A stretch of DNA of 64,000 nt. Source: Macrophomina tecta. Its lineage: Eukaryota; Ascomycota; Dothideomycetes; Botryosphaeriales; Botryosphaeriaceae. Below are positions 45,541-58,700 of the stretch, piece after piece; the first letter of the stretch is position 1; the number at the start of each line of letters is the position of its first letter. Below the pieces are notes generated by a model, which saw only the letters and a program-made list of their open reading frames with translations, did no database searches and was not told the DNA's origin. The position numbers were made by a program, and so were the translations under genes. The DNA lies in assembly GCA_024180945.1 (NCBI GenBank), contig JAKSGN010000002.1, forward strand, positions 3,100,001 to 3,164,000. Reading direction: 5' to 3'.

Positions 45541-46815
45541 TCATGCTGGCGGTTGTGCCGGCGGCAGTAGCTCGATCTGCCGGATCAGAAAGCTCTTCTC
45601 GTCCGTGAACTGGTCGTCATCCGTCCGATCATCCAGGAATGTGGGCAGGAACCTGAGCAATCGGTCCCTGTTGTTGATCAGGATCTTTTCCACGGCCGCT
45701 GATTTGTTCGGATTCGCAACAAAGACCTGTGTCGCGACGATCAGCGTGGCGCTCCGGGAGCCGGCCGAATTTTCCCGTCTTTGCATACGCACCTTGAAAA
45801 CATGGAAGCCCTCGTAGTTTATCATCCGCCTATCGTCCCGGAGTAGCTTCATGATGATCTTCAGGTGCTCTCCCGATGCCACGTACTGCGTCATAACGTT
45901 GTAGTTCGCCCTATCCAGTAACAGCTCTCCGAGCAGCTTGATCGACTGGCGCTTCGTCACGTAGCTATCCGACTGCACTAATACGGCATTGTACGTCTTG
46001 AAGAAGCGGTCGAAGTTCGTTTGCAGATAGTCTGAGACCAGTGCCTTGTGCTTCGTTAAGATGTCCTGTGCGCGAGTTAATATCACCATTGTTCGACGCT
46101 CTAATCACGGCGTTGGGATGTACCCTGAAGGTGTTGAATGCGTCCGCGCACGCCTCGAAGGCGCCCCGATCAATCCACTCGAAGAACTTCCAGAATACCC
46201 CGTCGCCGGAGGATGGCACCGTGGGATCAATGGTCGCCAGCATATCTTTGCCTCGCCGATCAGGCTCGTCATAGAGGATCAGGGCTGCAACCGCATCGTG
46301 CTTCAATGCCTCACGCAACACTCCGCCACATGCCATGGCGCTCTCTCTGCGCTCATATCCATAGCAGAGCTCTATTATGATTTCTGGCCGATTGGACAAG
46401 ACATAGTGCATGGCCGGTGGCTCAGCCGCGGGATTATTCGGTATCCTATAGCGGAAGGCATTCGATATAATAATCTGGGTATCTTTGCGCGACTCAAACG
46501 GCAGCTTGTGTATATTCTGGGCGAGGTATAGCAGGAGGTCTTCGGCGCAGATCAGGTTGACGAGCTGATAAACCTGTTCAGGGCTAACTTCTGCCTCTGG
46601 AGGGGATTAGCAGCTGGGCAGCCGGGCGCGGATAGAGATAGCTTACCTGGGGTTCCTTGCAGCACGATCTTCATTTGGGTGAGGTTCCGCGATAGATCCT
46701 CCTCGGTCTTGGGCTGAGGCTTCTCCTCGGTGGCCAGGCGCTGGAGAGCCTCTTTGGTGGAGCGCACCAGGTCCATGTTGCTCCGCTGCTTGTTTCGGTT
46801 GAATAGAAAGGCCAT
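45541..46815 (-). CDS. MO25/Hym1 scaffold protein
   Basis: An armadillo-like scaffold of the RAM/MOR-type network that activates GCK-family (Kic1-like) kinases upstream of Ndr kinase Cbk1, controlling polarity and cell separation. Aspergillus HymA, needed for conidiophore development, is the nearest named fungal relative. Four exons (46647-46815, 46124-46596, 45793-46065, 45541-45726), all phases consistent, give 366 residues. Landmarks: MAFLFNRNKQR, MKIVLQGT, YLAQNIHKLPFESRKDTQIIISN, IIELCYGYERRESAMACGGVLREALKH, FFEWIDRGAFEACADAFNTFRDILTKHK, YVTKRQSIKLLGELLLDRANYNVMTQY, and the FVANPNK...RDRLLRFLPTF C-terminal repeats. Intact. Confidence 0.96.
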
Positions 46816-47633
46816 GGCGGCAAGCGGTGCTGGGTTATAGGCCGCTTCCGGACACAGGGAAGGTCATGCGCGGACTGAGTCGTCTAATTGGACTGCAGGC
46901 AAGATAGCGCAATAAGCAGCTTCTGCTGTCGGTTTCCGAGGGCACGCGTCGCAGCACGGTGGAAGGCTGATAGGGAATGGTCGCTCGTGGGACTATCCGC
47001 GGTCTAAGTCGGAGGTTGGACGGAGAGGTAGGGCGTGGAATGGGTTGTTTTCGAGCCGGCCGGCGTGAGACGTGGGGCAGCTTGAGTCGCTCGGTCGAGG
47101 CTGCTGCAGGGACTCTTCTGTCCACGCCCAATACATCACGGCACAACACGTTGGCAGACGCCACCGTCAGGCACAGACAAGCGGTAGCCCGCATCCGGCA
47201 TGGGGAATTATGCGCCACCCATTGCTAGCCGGACCGCAATCTGGTACATGACGCTCGGAAAGGTCGTGACGGTTTCCCCGCCGATTCACCGCATCGTGCA
47301 GCGTCAGCAGCCCGTGGAGAGCTACTTGAATCATGGTCACAGCTACACCGTTGCGGAGCGGCCCATCGGGCTTTCGCTTTTTCAGATCCACTTGGGAGTC
47401 ACTTCCGATCGAGATCGCGTTCCCTTAGCGCTCTGCATTATGCAGTCGAACACCGCGTACTCTCTCGTTACGTGGTAATCGCCCCCCTAACTTCTGAACC
47501 TGCATTCATTGGTCTGAGCCATGCAGCGTCAACCCCGCTCGGCAGGAACCCGTCAGCTCAGTAATTCTCCTCGCCAGTTGCGAGTATTCTTCTCCGTCTA
47601 CGAAGAGCACCAGTACAATCCAATCACCCAGTT
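46816..47633. promoter_or_regulatory. MO25 upstream region
   Basis: This 818-base gap lies between two minus-strand genes. It should hold the MO25 promoter and the kinase gene terminator. A 92-codon plus-strand frame at 47200-47478 has no supporting features. Confidence 0.45.
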
Positions 47634-48705
47634 TCAAGCCTCGTCCTTGAAATAATCGTGCCGGAGTGCCTGCAGGTGTCAAAAGCAGAAACATAACAAC
47701 CTCCGATCGTCTTGGCGCTGCTTACCTCCGTTGCTGTCAATCGTTTGGAGCTCTCATACACGACCAGTTTGCTGACGAGATCCCTGGCATTCTCCTCACA
47801 AGCAGGGAGCAACTCGGTCCACGGCTTGGGCGGATATTCATAAAACTGCATCTTTCCCCAGTCACGGAACTTCCTCGCCTCCTGGGTACGCGCGTCAGCA
47901 ACGGGATCCATTGTGGCATGACGTTACAAGCCCCTACCGGCCATATTTCGTCGTTCGGCGTCCCGAGGCTCTGAAAGTGACTGTTGACGAGAGCGAGGTC
48001 ACTGCCAAGCTCGCCGGAATCAAATAGTGATTTGCCTCTTAAGCACGCTACTTCAGCTACAACGCAACCCGCGGCCCACATATCGAGAGCTGGACCATAA
48101 GCTGTGTCCCCGAAAAGCAGTTCGGGAGGCCTGTAGTGCGTTGTGCCGACATCAGTAATTTTCTGATCTGCTGCCTCTGAACCCTTGATGCCGTCTTTCC
48201 ACGCAATGCCGAAATCTGCAAGGAATGCTGGGCCTGACGGTGATCTGAGGAGCACGTTAGAGGGCTTCACGTCGCGATGGAGGATTCCAATGGAGTGCAG
48301 GTGCTCAAGAGCCTTGAAGAGATCGTAAAGGCAGTTCCTCGCTTGGATGCGCGTCAACTCTCTCTTCCTTAGCAACTGTTCGAGATCAAAACGCATGAAC
48401 TCGAAGACTAAGACGAAGCGGCCTCCAGCTTGCCAAAATGTCTCCAGAAGCGGGATGATACGGCTCTCCTCTGACCGCGCTATTTCCAGAATCCGCGCCT
48501 CTTTTTCGGAGTCATGTGGCGCGCCCATCATAGATGGGACAGTGACTTTCAGCGCCACAAGTTTCCTAGAGCCAGGCGTGGCAGCCCCCTCTGGGCTTCT
48601 GGCTTTGTAAACCTCGGAGAATAGTCCATTGCTATGGTGGGAGACATTCTTGTAGTTCCCAATATGAAAGTCCGTGTGGGCAGGAATGTCGTCTTCCTGA
48701 TGCAT
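47634..48705 (-). CDS. CDK-like protein kinase, Csk1-type (CDK-activating kinase)
   Basis: Three exons (47938-48705, 47726-47881, 47634-47669) give 319 residues, a bare kinase domain. The start ATG at 48705 sits in a good context; the open frame upstream lacks an ATG. The glycine loop is degenerate (HHSNGLFSEVYKAR). The catalytic Lys is in VALKVTV, HRDVKPSN forms the catalytic loop, ADFGIAW the DFG motif, and DVGTTHYRPPELLFG the activation segment with an unusual THYRPPE. LDMWAAGCVVAEV and LGTPNDEIWP complete the CMGC/CDK pattern. The C-terminus (KRLTATEALRHDYF) is assembled across the last intron. The overall pattern resembles fission yeast Csk1, which activates Cdk7-type and Cdc2 kinases by T-loop phosphorylation. 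That role is inferred. Confidence 0.85.
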
Positions 48706-49680
48706 GGTAGTCAGTGGATTATACACGTTCAATTGGACTGCCGCAGAAGAAATTGACGCGGTGTCGGGTGTCCCAAAGCATTGAAAGTGCTGATTCGGTA
48801 TTTACCTCGGGAGCCTCATCTTTTACGCCCGGAGCCTCCGATGATAGATCTCTCACAACAGTTTCGCAGCGCAGCTGGTAGTCCACCTACCAATTCTTAG
48901 ATAGCGATCGCTCTCGCCAGCCGCAGGGCACATACATAGGTGGTCGCGTGAGTGAAAGCGTCATGCTCCACGGCCCTGGCCTCTTTGCTGGCTTCGGCCG
49001 GACTGGCTTCTGGGTGGGCACGCTTGTAGCACGACGTTCTGCACCAACACATTCAATAAGCATGGAATGGACTGGCTTCGGAAGAGAGGCAGAAAAGGGC
49101 GGGCAGCTCGTGTTGCGGAAATAGGGCGGACCGTCGGCCGAAGGACTACCGTACATGTTGACAATGGTTGCCAGGCGATCCGAAAAGCTCACGGCGGACT
49201 GCCAGGCGTGGGCGGAAGGCATTGCGGGCGAATGAGGCGGATCAGGCACTGGCGTGCCGGTCGGGCTGCCGCGTAGGGCTGCAATTTCGCAGGGCGTCCG
49301 GGCACGGCGGCTGACGTCTGTGAGAGAGAGGCGCAGGCGGGAGGACGAGGGCGGGCAGGGTCGGGGCGGAAAGCACTTTATGCGAGACGGGCGGGCAGCG
49401 CTGTCCAGACAGACAGACTGGACCGGAATGGTTGGCAAATTAGGAGTGGCGAGCGGAAGTGCCTGGCTGCGGTTGCGCGGGAGAGGAATAGCCCCGGTGG
49501 TCTGTGGTGTGTGTTCGTGACGAACGTCAGTCAGCCCAGTGCCAGCGACGACCTCCCACAACGCATCCTCTCGCCAGCAAAGCCCCCGCTTGCCCTGTCT
49601 GCGCTGCGCCGCGCAGCCTCTATGTGATCGTCCCCATCGCTCAATCTGGCGCCGTCCCCGCATCAGTCGTCTCCGCCATC
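48706..49680. promoter_or_regulatory. Divergent intergenic region kinase / SYP1
   Basis: 975 bases between divergent start codons, containing both promoters. A 258-codon minus-strand frame (48887-49663) is Pro/Arg/Ser-rich. I judge it probably spurious, though its second half is less random than most. Confidence 0.5.
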
Positions 49681-52600
49681 ATGGAGCTCTCCAGGAAAGA
49701 CTACCCGCAAATGCTGGTGAGTGGAGCTCCGGGAAGCTGCGCCGCGCGCCCTCACGCTCACACACGCCCCAACACAGGAGTCGCTCCAGCCTACGCAAGC
49801 CGTAGCCGTCTTGAACGAGCGCGTCAAGCACATCTCCAAGGTCAACGCAGACATCGCCGACTTCCTGCAGGTATGCGCCGCCCCGCGCCGCCCCGCCTGC
49901 CCGCGTCCCGGATACTGACGGCAGGAAAGGAGCGTCGCCGCTTGGAAGATGCATACGCCCAGGGACTTCGCAAGCTGGCCAGCCGGCAGCTGCCCGACGG
50001 CGGCGCCGACCTAGGGTATGTTGCTCTGCTCTCTCCTAGAAGCGCGCGCCAGCTGAACCAGCCGCAGGGTCTTTGCGCTGCCGTGGCAGAGGATCATCGG
50101 CGCGACAGAATCACTCGCCGAATCGCACCATTCGCTGTCCCAGAAGCTGGAGGCCGATGTCGAGCGCCCTCTGCGCGATTTCGACAAGTCGAACCGCGAG
50201 ATGCAGGCCATGTCGACCATCAGCGGCAACATGGCGCACATGGCCAAGGAAATCGAGACTGCGCAAAAGCGGGCAGACAAGCTGAAGGACAAGGGCGCCA
50301 AGGCCCCCGCTGGGAAGGTTGCGACTGCCAGCACTGATGTCGAGAATGCCAACCAGCAATGGAGTTCGCAGGCGCCATTTGTCTTTGAGCAGCTCCAGGC
50401 CGTCGACGAAAGCCGCATCAACCACCTGCGCGATGCTCTGACGCAGTTCCAGACCCTGGAGCTCGACACCATTGACCGGACCAGAGCTCCGGCCGAGCAG
50501 TGCTTGAGTGTGATTTTGGACGTCCAAACGGCTGACGAGATCAAGACCTTTTCCCTGAAAACCACAAGCGGGAAGCTCAAACTCGAGACGCAAAGGGGCA
50601 GAAACCAAGCACAGGCCAGCAGCAGTCAACCCCCAACAATGCAGCCTCCTCCCACGCCAGACGACGGATCTAGCCAGCGATCTGGTTCAGGTGGGTCGCC
50701 TGTAGTGCCTGCTGAACCCCGCTTACGCCCAGCAGTACAAGAACAAAAGCATGGCGGACTTCACGGTCTGAAGCGCTTAGGAACTGTTCTTGGCCGCCGT
50801 AAGAGCACGGCACCTTATGCCCGCACCTCATCTCCAGACAGGAAATCTTCAACCCCCAACCTGGGAGCTGCCTTCAGCTCGTTTGGAAGCCGTGGGAACA
50901 AGTCGAGAGACGCAGATCATCGGCCGTCATCACCTTCCAGACTTGCAGAGAGTCAACTACCAAGTTCCCCAGAAGCCAGCGAATCCATTGCTTCTCCAGA
51001 CAGAAGACCTAGCGCATCGGCAGATCGGACCAACGGTATATCTCCGGTTCCTGAAGACGAAGGGCCGAAGGATCCGGAGATGATGGATGGCAGCCAAAGC
51101 TCGGGCATCCCGCAGTTACAAGAGCCTTTGCAGCCTACGACTTCTTCAGGCCTTTCACCCGAAGTGGGTTTCCTCACTCCAGCGAATGACGGGTTCAGCT
51201 AACAGTAGACTAAACAGCCTCAGAAAGATGCGGAAGGATTTTCCGTACCGGCTACGTCGGCCACCTCTGACTTGTTTTCACAAGCAGAGGCCGAAGCCGC
51301 AGCGTAAGTACCAGGCCATGTTTCTCTCGGCCAGGAGACTAAAGTTTTTGCCACAGCGAAAACATACCGCCGCAGTTCAAGGTTGACATCAGAAATGCCC
51401 CGATCCAGGAAGAAGACAGTGGTGAGGCCGAAAGCGCTATCGCGAACGTCGCCAATACGCTCCGCATGGTAAGCATACTAGAATCCATGTCGTAAAAATG
51501 CTTCTGACTCTTTGCTTTAGCAAGCGGCGCCGACAAAACGATCCAACACCACAAGAGGGAGAAGAGATGTCCGGAACACTGTATTCATCCCGTCCTCCTC
51601 TTCAGGCCCGGACATGCCTCCATTTGCTGAGCCTACCAACGCACCACCGTTGCCGAATACAACCTCACCGTCGGCATCTCCGCTACCTTCTGCATCGCCG
51701 ATTCCGTCGGCAGCATCTCCGCAGATCCCCGTTCCTGCATCTCCCCCTGCCGTTCGACCGCAATCTCCGCTCCGACCAGCCAGCCATCGCCTAAACCTAG
51801 GGGACGACCATGCCGCCTCCGACACTCAATCTATCCGCTCTGCTCGATCTCTCAGTAGCTCCTACAGCCACACGGTCCGCCATCCGGATTTGCACGAGCC
51901 TGGCCTAAATTCGTCGATTGTGGAGACGGTAAGCGCGTGGTTTGAACAAGGAAACGTGACCAGGGCTGTAGTCATCGGAGAACTTGCGTTGGCCTACAAT
52001 CCCACCGATCTGTCAGCTCCCTTTGGCAACGAGACCATCAGGCTGGAGAATTTCCCTGTCCTCGAAAAGGTGGCACCTAATCCGACATTCGTGGACCAAG
52101 TCCCCGACAAGGCTGGCGATTACTCCATCAACTTGTCCAGCATCACCAGGACACAAGTCGCATTCAAATACCAGGTGCACCTGGACGAAACCAACATTGC
52201 ATCGTTTGCTCCAATCGCCTTGACCCCTGCCTGGAAAGTTGAGCCCACGCAGACTTCTGTTATACTCAACTACTCTTTGAACCCGGCCTTCCGCCTTGCG
52301 CCCGGACTCAGCAGTGTGACGCTCAGCAATGTCGTCCTAGTCATTCATCTTGATCCCGCGGGTTCAAAATCATCACACTGTCAATCGAAACCAGTGGGCA
52401 CCTTTTCAAGAGACAAGTCACTGATATACTGGCGCCTCGGTGATGTCACTTTGGGAGCCGACCAACAAAACCAGCCGCTTCGTGCTCGCTTCTATACAGA
52501 GACGGAGGCTAAGCCTGGTAACGTTGAGGCCAGATGGGAGATCACCGGCACCCAGGCAAGCGGCCACGGCAGCGGTTTGGGAATTTCCCAGATGTTCCAG

Positions 52601-52732
52601 GCCGCGGATTCGGCTGATACAGAGGCCGACCCGTTTGCAGACGAGAGCGCTCCGCCCTCCAGCCCTGCCATAACATGGAAAGACGTTCCTACCGTCAAGA
52701 AGATTTCGAGCGGTACATATACGGCCGTATAA
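49681..52732 (+). CDS. SYP1: Syp1/FCHo-type endocytic adaptor (F-BAR plus mu-homology domain)
   Basis: An early clathrin-coated-pit protein that senses membrane curvature and binds cargo and Ede1-type partners. Seven exons (49681-49716, 49778-49870, 49930-50015, 50068-51163, 51218-51303, 51357-51468, 51521-52732) give 906 residues with consistent phases. The F-BAR domain spans ~1-260: MELSRKDYPQML, AVLNERVKHISKVNADIADFL, ERRRLEDAYAQGLRKLA, and long helices with MAKEIETAQKRADKLKDKG. The middle ~350 residues are Ser/Pro-rich with a basic GLHGLKRLGTVLGRRKS patch. The C-terminal mu-homology domain runs from about 640 (SSIVETVSAWFEQGNVTRAVVIGELALAYN) to the end (ITWKDVPTVKKISSGTYTAV). Motif order matches yeast Syp1. 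Confidence 0.95.
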
Positions 52733-55700
52733 ACCCGTAACGAAGATTGCATTCACATGGTTCTGTAACTGTTGGGTAATGAGATGACCGTTGGTCGGTA
52801 GGATCATGCGCACTTGAATTTTCATTTGAAAGCGAGAGATATCATGCACCGCGGCAGACCTCTACTCGAGTCGCTCGCACGTCGTTCCTTCATCGCTCCG
52901 TTGTACTTTTTCTTCGTTTCTTTTGTATATACTATTTTCTTCGCCATTCTGGGAACCGAATAGCATCCCTTCTGTATATTACCCTTAGACGCTCCTTAGT
53001 CGTTGATTCCCTCTTGTTAATTTACCTCTTGGATAATTGTTCCACAAAGCCCCCATTGGTTTTACCTCCTCTTGGAGAACGATCAGATCATACAAATTTG
53101 TTTCCCCGTACTTTCCTTGGTTCTTCCCATTTTCACACCTACCTTGTTCGGCATATCTTGCTTGGAATAAGCGCGCCATCTTTGCAGGGGTATTGCAAGG
53201 GTCATGCATGGGTGAGATCAACTTCGGGTGGTGCTAAAGCATCTCCCAGTCTGTATTGAGAATAGAAATGAAGTTGTCTAATCACAATCAAAACACGGTG
53301 CTCTCATTTGAGCAAGCCTTAGCAAATCTTTCATCAGGAGACTGATAGTTTGAGCTAATTGATCTCCCCCCGTGTTCGTCGCGGCGAGCTATTAGCTTGT
53401 CAACTATTCTATACGCCAAATGCGGGAACCTATTAGCAGTCGATCTAACGAGAGCATGAGAGGCCAATCATCCACGTACCCACCTTCCGCTCTGCTATGA
53501 ACCGTGGCTCGGCTTTCGGGTACATGTGGACTTCGCTCTCCGTAGGTACCATTCACGCAGTTGATCTCCCGCTGTGGTGCGGAGCAGTCGCACGGCGCGT
53601 GTATTTCAACAAGCCACTAGGCTTTTGATCTCATGCGCTATTGCCGGTTGCGATAAGCTTGGGTATTTGCTGTTTGGAGTTGCGCTACACCTGCGGACAG
53701 TACGCGTGCGCTGAGGCCTTCCCTTAGCTTGCAAGCAGGCTTTCATCTCGTCTTTTTGCTGGCACCATTTGCTCCGTTATCATTTCTGTCGTTTATCAAT
53801 GCTTGTCTGGGGCCCTTTAATGCGCTGTGTGGAGGTCCTCAGTTGCCTAAGTTGGTGCGATCTCCGCGACGTTTTAGCAACGTCTTAGCATGTGCTGCTG
53901 CCGCTTTCGCGCCCGATTGCTGTAGCTCACAATGGCGGGGCCTCAGAGCATTCTTTGCTTGCATGTATTATCTCTAGTGCTCGTGCGCTCAAGTATCTCG
54001 TCAAAAATCAGACGGTCACGGCGGCCTGGTCCATAGCATGGCGGACGCCCACTTTGGAGAAAGCCGGCCTTCACCTCTCTTACCATACCTTCGGCCTCGA
54101 GCCAGCGCCCACAGCTACATTAACCCCGGCGTCCCAACTGACCGAGGCTTCCAGTATTATGCCATAGTAACCGAAATCAATGCCTATTAGCACGCGCCGA
54201 GGTGTGGTTTCCATACCATCCGTCTATTTAGGCCAACGATGGCTTCGCTTTTTTGTAGCAAGTCGTTTGAAACATGTAAAATGACGTCCATATCACTGCA
54301 AAATCTGGGGTTCCCCCCCCCCCACACACACACACACACATCCTTCCCCTTTAATGTAGCTGTGGTACAAATTTTGTGAGGCATGAGCCTTCAATACGCC
54401 TCGAATCACTGTGACTGGTGCAGGCCCTGAGGCGCGCAACAATATAATCTTCCGCTCCAGTTTCGCGTAGGCAAAACCATCATTGATTAACTATGTGTAT
54501 TTTGGGAAAATGGTGGCTGGAATGGATACGCGCCAAAGATCAACTCTGTGGATTTTTGGTCAAGTGCTCACGGAGATGATGGTGGCCAGACGGTGAGGGA
54601 TGCGTGGTTTATATTTTCTTTTTAAGGAGTAAGGTACGTTATAGCGAAGGTCTAATAGCTCTTTCCCCGAATTAAAGGTGATTTGAAGCGGGTGAGGTTA
54701 ATGAGTTTGTCTGTTAGTCAGCATGGGTCATTTGACGGTGAAGTGATGGTGCGGTCAACTGCCGGACGAAGTGGGCTATCATCGCTGAAGCAAGCTGGCA
54801 TCTCCGGTCCTTCAGTTGAACTCAAGGAAACTGCGATTGACTCGGACGACGCGGCGCCGCTGCTGGGCGACTGCGTAAGACAGAATTGCTTCCTCAGCGG
54901 GTTGCTCCTCCGAAAGTCCACAACGCCAGGCAGTACTCACCAGAAGATTTGGTACCGAGGATACCGCAGCCATCAGTCAGTCAGTACTAATTTCGGTGGA
55001 CTCACGCTGCATCATAAGTGAGGTGGCGGCCAGGTCGAAAATGAGATCCCTGCATACCCCCACCATTAGATTAGTTCACTTATCTCTTTTTAATTCTTTC
55101 TGATACCTTGTGATATGTTTTCCTCTGTAACCGCCTTAAGAGCACGAGGGATTCCGTTAACCCGTCAAATTTCTGCTTTGCGACACTCTCAGCGATGCTA
55201 CATGGTGTTGCAACAGGTCACGTAAATATTTCCATGGCATTGAAACAAAGGCTACGCAATAACCGAAAGCTTGCTCAGTGGCAGACGCGGTGGAGCTGTG
55301 AATGGCTTTCAACTGCTCTCTACTCTTCTGTGTCTTTTCTTTGTCTTCCACGCAGATTTGCAGCCCCAGGCGCGCTCGCGCGGCGGCGGATGCGTCGGGG
55401 GGCGACGGCAATAACCAAAGACATGGTGATACCGATCCTCTGCCTGCTCAAGCAGCCGACGTGAACGTATGATCAATCCCACGTTTCCGGACAAGAATCT
55501 CCAACACGAATTCCACCTCATATATATCCATTCATCGCTTCTTTTTGAAATGCACAAATTGCCTACAGACATCCATCGTTTTTCCAATCACCGCCACTTA
55601 CGCCCAATAACCCATTCACCCACGCTACTCATCTCATCAACCGTCGCAACGCCACGATGACGCGGCCCGATGCAGCCATCACCCCCTCGCAATACATGTA

Positions 55701-55762
55701 ACCGCCTCTTCACCCTCTCCCCCCCCCCCAACACCACCACCACACACACACAAACACGCGGC
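52733..55762. other. 3.0-kb convergent intergenic region, no gene seen
   Basis: It lies between the 3' ends of SYP1 and LTN1, longer than terminators need. C-run/(CA)n tracts lie at 54313-54340 and 55718-55752. Frames of 80-112 codons around 53.7, 54.7 and 55.2 kb show no recognisable domain and no splice-linked continuation. No tRNA was found by eye. Confidence 0.5.
54313..54340 (+). repeat. C11 run followed by (CA)n
   Basis: A run of C passes into about nine CA units. A similar C-run/CA-rich tract occurs at 55718-55752, close to the LTN1 3' end. Confidence 0.9.
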
Positions 55763-58700
55763 TTAACCATAGTTAAATGGATTCCTGCACAACGGACAGC
55801 TACTCGCGTTGCTGCTCTTGAACCACTTGTACAGACAACTCGTATGGAACAAGTTCTTGCACGTACTGCACCGCTTGCTCGGCAGCTGCTTATCTGCGCT
55901 GATGATGCTGTAGCAAATCGCACACTCGGTCTGGCCCTTCAGGGCGCCGACAACGTTGCGGCGCCAGGAAACGAGCCCGTCGACTAGGTTGCCGTTCGAG
56001 AAGGTGACGACGCCTTGGCAGTTGCGCAGCCAGGCCTGCCATTTCTGCTCCGAGACGGCGACGCGATTGAGCCCTTCGACGGCAACCGATGCGAGCGGGT
56101 ACGTGGGCGGCAGGCGCACCACGATGGTCATGAACTGCTCGTCGACCTCGTAGCCGGCTGTGATCTCCTTACCCTTGGGGTTGACCTTGATAGTGAGGGC
56201 CTCATCTGACGCCGCGTTGTCGGCGCTGTTGGCCCAGTCGCTGACAGCTGCCAGCGCCGCGGTGATGATCGGCGGCGAGATGAAGCGCTCCGTCCAGCTC
56301 TCCACGGCGAGGACGGTCTGTCGCGACTTGCAGTCGATCCACCATGACTTGGCGAGTGATGGGAGGTGCTGCAAGGTTAGAAAAAAGAGGTGGGCGGCGA
56401 GGTAGCGGGCGTCTGCAAGAGGGGTATCCGAGGCGTGTGGATCATAGTGTGCGACGTCAATTTTGGAGATGTCGGCGGGCTTGCCTTTCGTGTGGCCTAG
56501 GAATTCGGCGAGGAAGTCAAGCAGCTGGGGCACATGTCCTTCCTTCTGCAGATGTTCAATGTAGTCCGTCTTGACTTTGTATGACTTTGAGCATTATCAG
56601 TATTTGTTCGTAAGGCTCCGAGCACATATAACTTACTGAGTTTGTAAAATGGTCAAAAACCAGCATCCAGCTGAAGAGATAGCCACGGAGACTGAGTGGC
56701 ATTGTCCGACTGAAGTCCCAGTCTCCAATAACCTTCTTGGAAGGTGGTTTAAGTATAAGTGAAAGCAATTCGTCTGGTAATTGAGCGGTTGTCTTTTCCA
56801 GCGCCGTGTTTATGGAAATCTCTTCCTGAGCAGCTGGGATCTGCTTGTGCAAGATTTCAAATGCTGCTTGCTGCACAGAACTAGACTCCGTGACCAGTAG
56901 TGGAAAGAGTTCCTCAGTATTCTCCAGTTGGGTTACGGAGATGGAACCAATGTGCCGCGACAGGAGCTCGTTCACAATCTTGAGAGGCTGGTGGTTGTAG
57001 TCATCCAAGCCTTCCGATTGCTTGAGAAGTTCGATAAGACCCTTCGACACTGCGGGTTGCGATGACTTCCAAGCCTCCACCAGGTCTTCGTTCGGATCCT
57101 CGTCGGCCTGGAGAACTTTGAGAGTTGCATAGAGTTTAAGTGAAGCATGTATACAGGGGATAACCTTTTCGTATCCAAGCTCTTGATCTTTGAAAGTCTC
57201 CACGGTCGACCAGAAGGCAGTCAAAGAGTTGAGAATATTCTCCCAGTGCTCACCGTAGATGTCTCTCATGATCGGCAGAAGCAACGAAAGGGCGCGGTAA
57301 ACCTCAGCGCGGACGTTGAGTTGGATTGCCTCATCATCCTGCAATTCAAGCCATTCGCTCAGGTGCTTGACGAAGAAGATGAGCCGCTGTTTCGCAATCG
57401 TGTCCGAAATACCGTCTTGGTTAGCGACAATGATATTGAGCAATGTAAGCTGTCTCAACCCTGTACTGTCGATTAGTATGCATTATCGAAGCAGATCCAA
57501 GGGCATGCATCTACATACCTCCTTGAGTATCTTGTGTGATATTGTGCCCGGTCAGCTGCGCAATGAGCTCGTTGCACATACGAGAGGCAGAGCCGTGGGA
57601 CGCCAGGGGAGCGCTATGACCGTAGAGAAACGCGGCAATAAGTAGAGTATCTGTGACTAGTTAGTCTTTGCCATGAATCGATCACTAGAAGTCCTTACCT
57701 TTGCTCTTACGAATCTCCTTCAAGCTTTCTTCCATATTTCCCGTCTGCTTGCTTGGCCAGCCATGCGCTTCAATGAGTTCTGAGGTTGCACACGCATACG
57801 CTCGAGCATTGTAGAATGCCTCAGACGAGAGTCCCTTCGCGGATTCGCGAAGATTTTCCAATGCTTCGAGCATGAAGGAAAAATCGGACTTTGAATCCCC
57901 AGCCCACCAGGTCCCAGACTTTGATACCCAATCAGCCAGCAGCGCCTGTATATCCGCAACAACCTCAACGACGTCATTCTCACTGTGAGCGGTATAAATG
58001 TTAAAAATGTCATTTGCGGTCGCGCGGCTGACGTTGTCGTTCGTAAGTTGCACGGTCAAAAGAAGTTGCTTGTAGAGTTGGGTCATCTTCTCCTTAGGCA
58101 ATTTGTCCAGAATTGAGTATTTTGTTAGGAGACGGGCTGTGTACGCAGCCATTCTCAAAGCGGGAGAAAAGCCTTCGGAATCCCTGGAAACTTCAGCGGG
58201 TTGCCGATCCTGTTCCACCAAGTACACGCCACCGCCAAGAGGATTGGTTATAGCGAAAGTTGTATGTGGCGGAACATCGAGGAAGGGCTTCAGAGCAGCG
58301 TTCCATGCGTCGAATGTAGGCAGAAGATTCTGCAAAGATTCTGGGCCTTCTGTATCGGCGTCATTGACAAGGTCTTTGGCAAGTTCAACAAGTGTACTCG
58401 GCGAGACAGAATCTGCTGCTGCTTCCACTAGCCCCCGAGAGATGACATCGAAGATTGAACCATGGAGAGCTGATTTGCTACTACTGTCCGAAAGCGAAGA
58501 CTTGATGCGATTTTCTAGATTTGAGGCGTGTTCCGCAATCTCATCATTTGGATTTTCAGTGAAAGACACTAGTTTTTGGAGAAGTGCCGAACCACCTGGT
58601 GTCGGGACGAATTTTTTGACAAGATTGGGATTCTGTTGGACAATACTTGAAAGGCCTTGGAGAGCGTTCTGAGTATTACCCGATATTGAGAGCGATTGGG

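Noticed and set aside
47200..47478. 92-codon plus-strand open frame
   Set aside because: No domain, no homology I recall, and it sits in the MO25 upstream region. Length is within chance.
48887..49663. 258-codon minus-strand open frame between the kinase and SYP1
   Set aside because: Pro/Arg/Ser-rich without a recognisable domain, and it overlaps a plus-strand open frame. It lies in a divergent promoter region. Not impossible as a gene, but unsupported.
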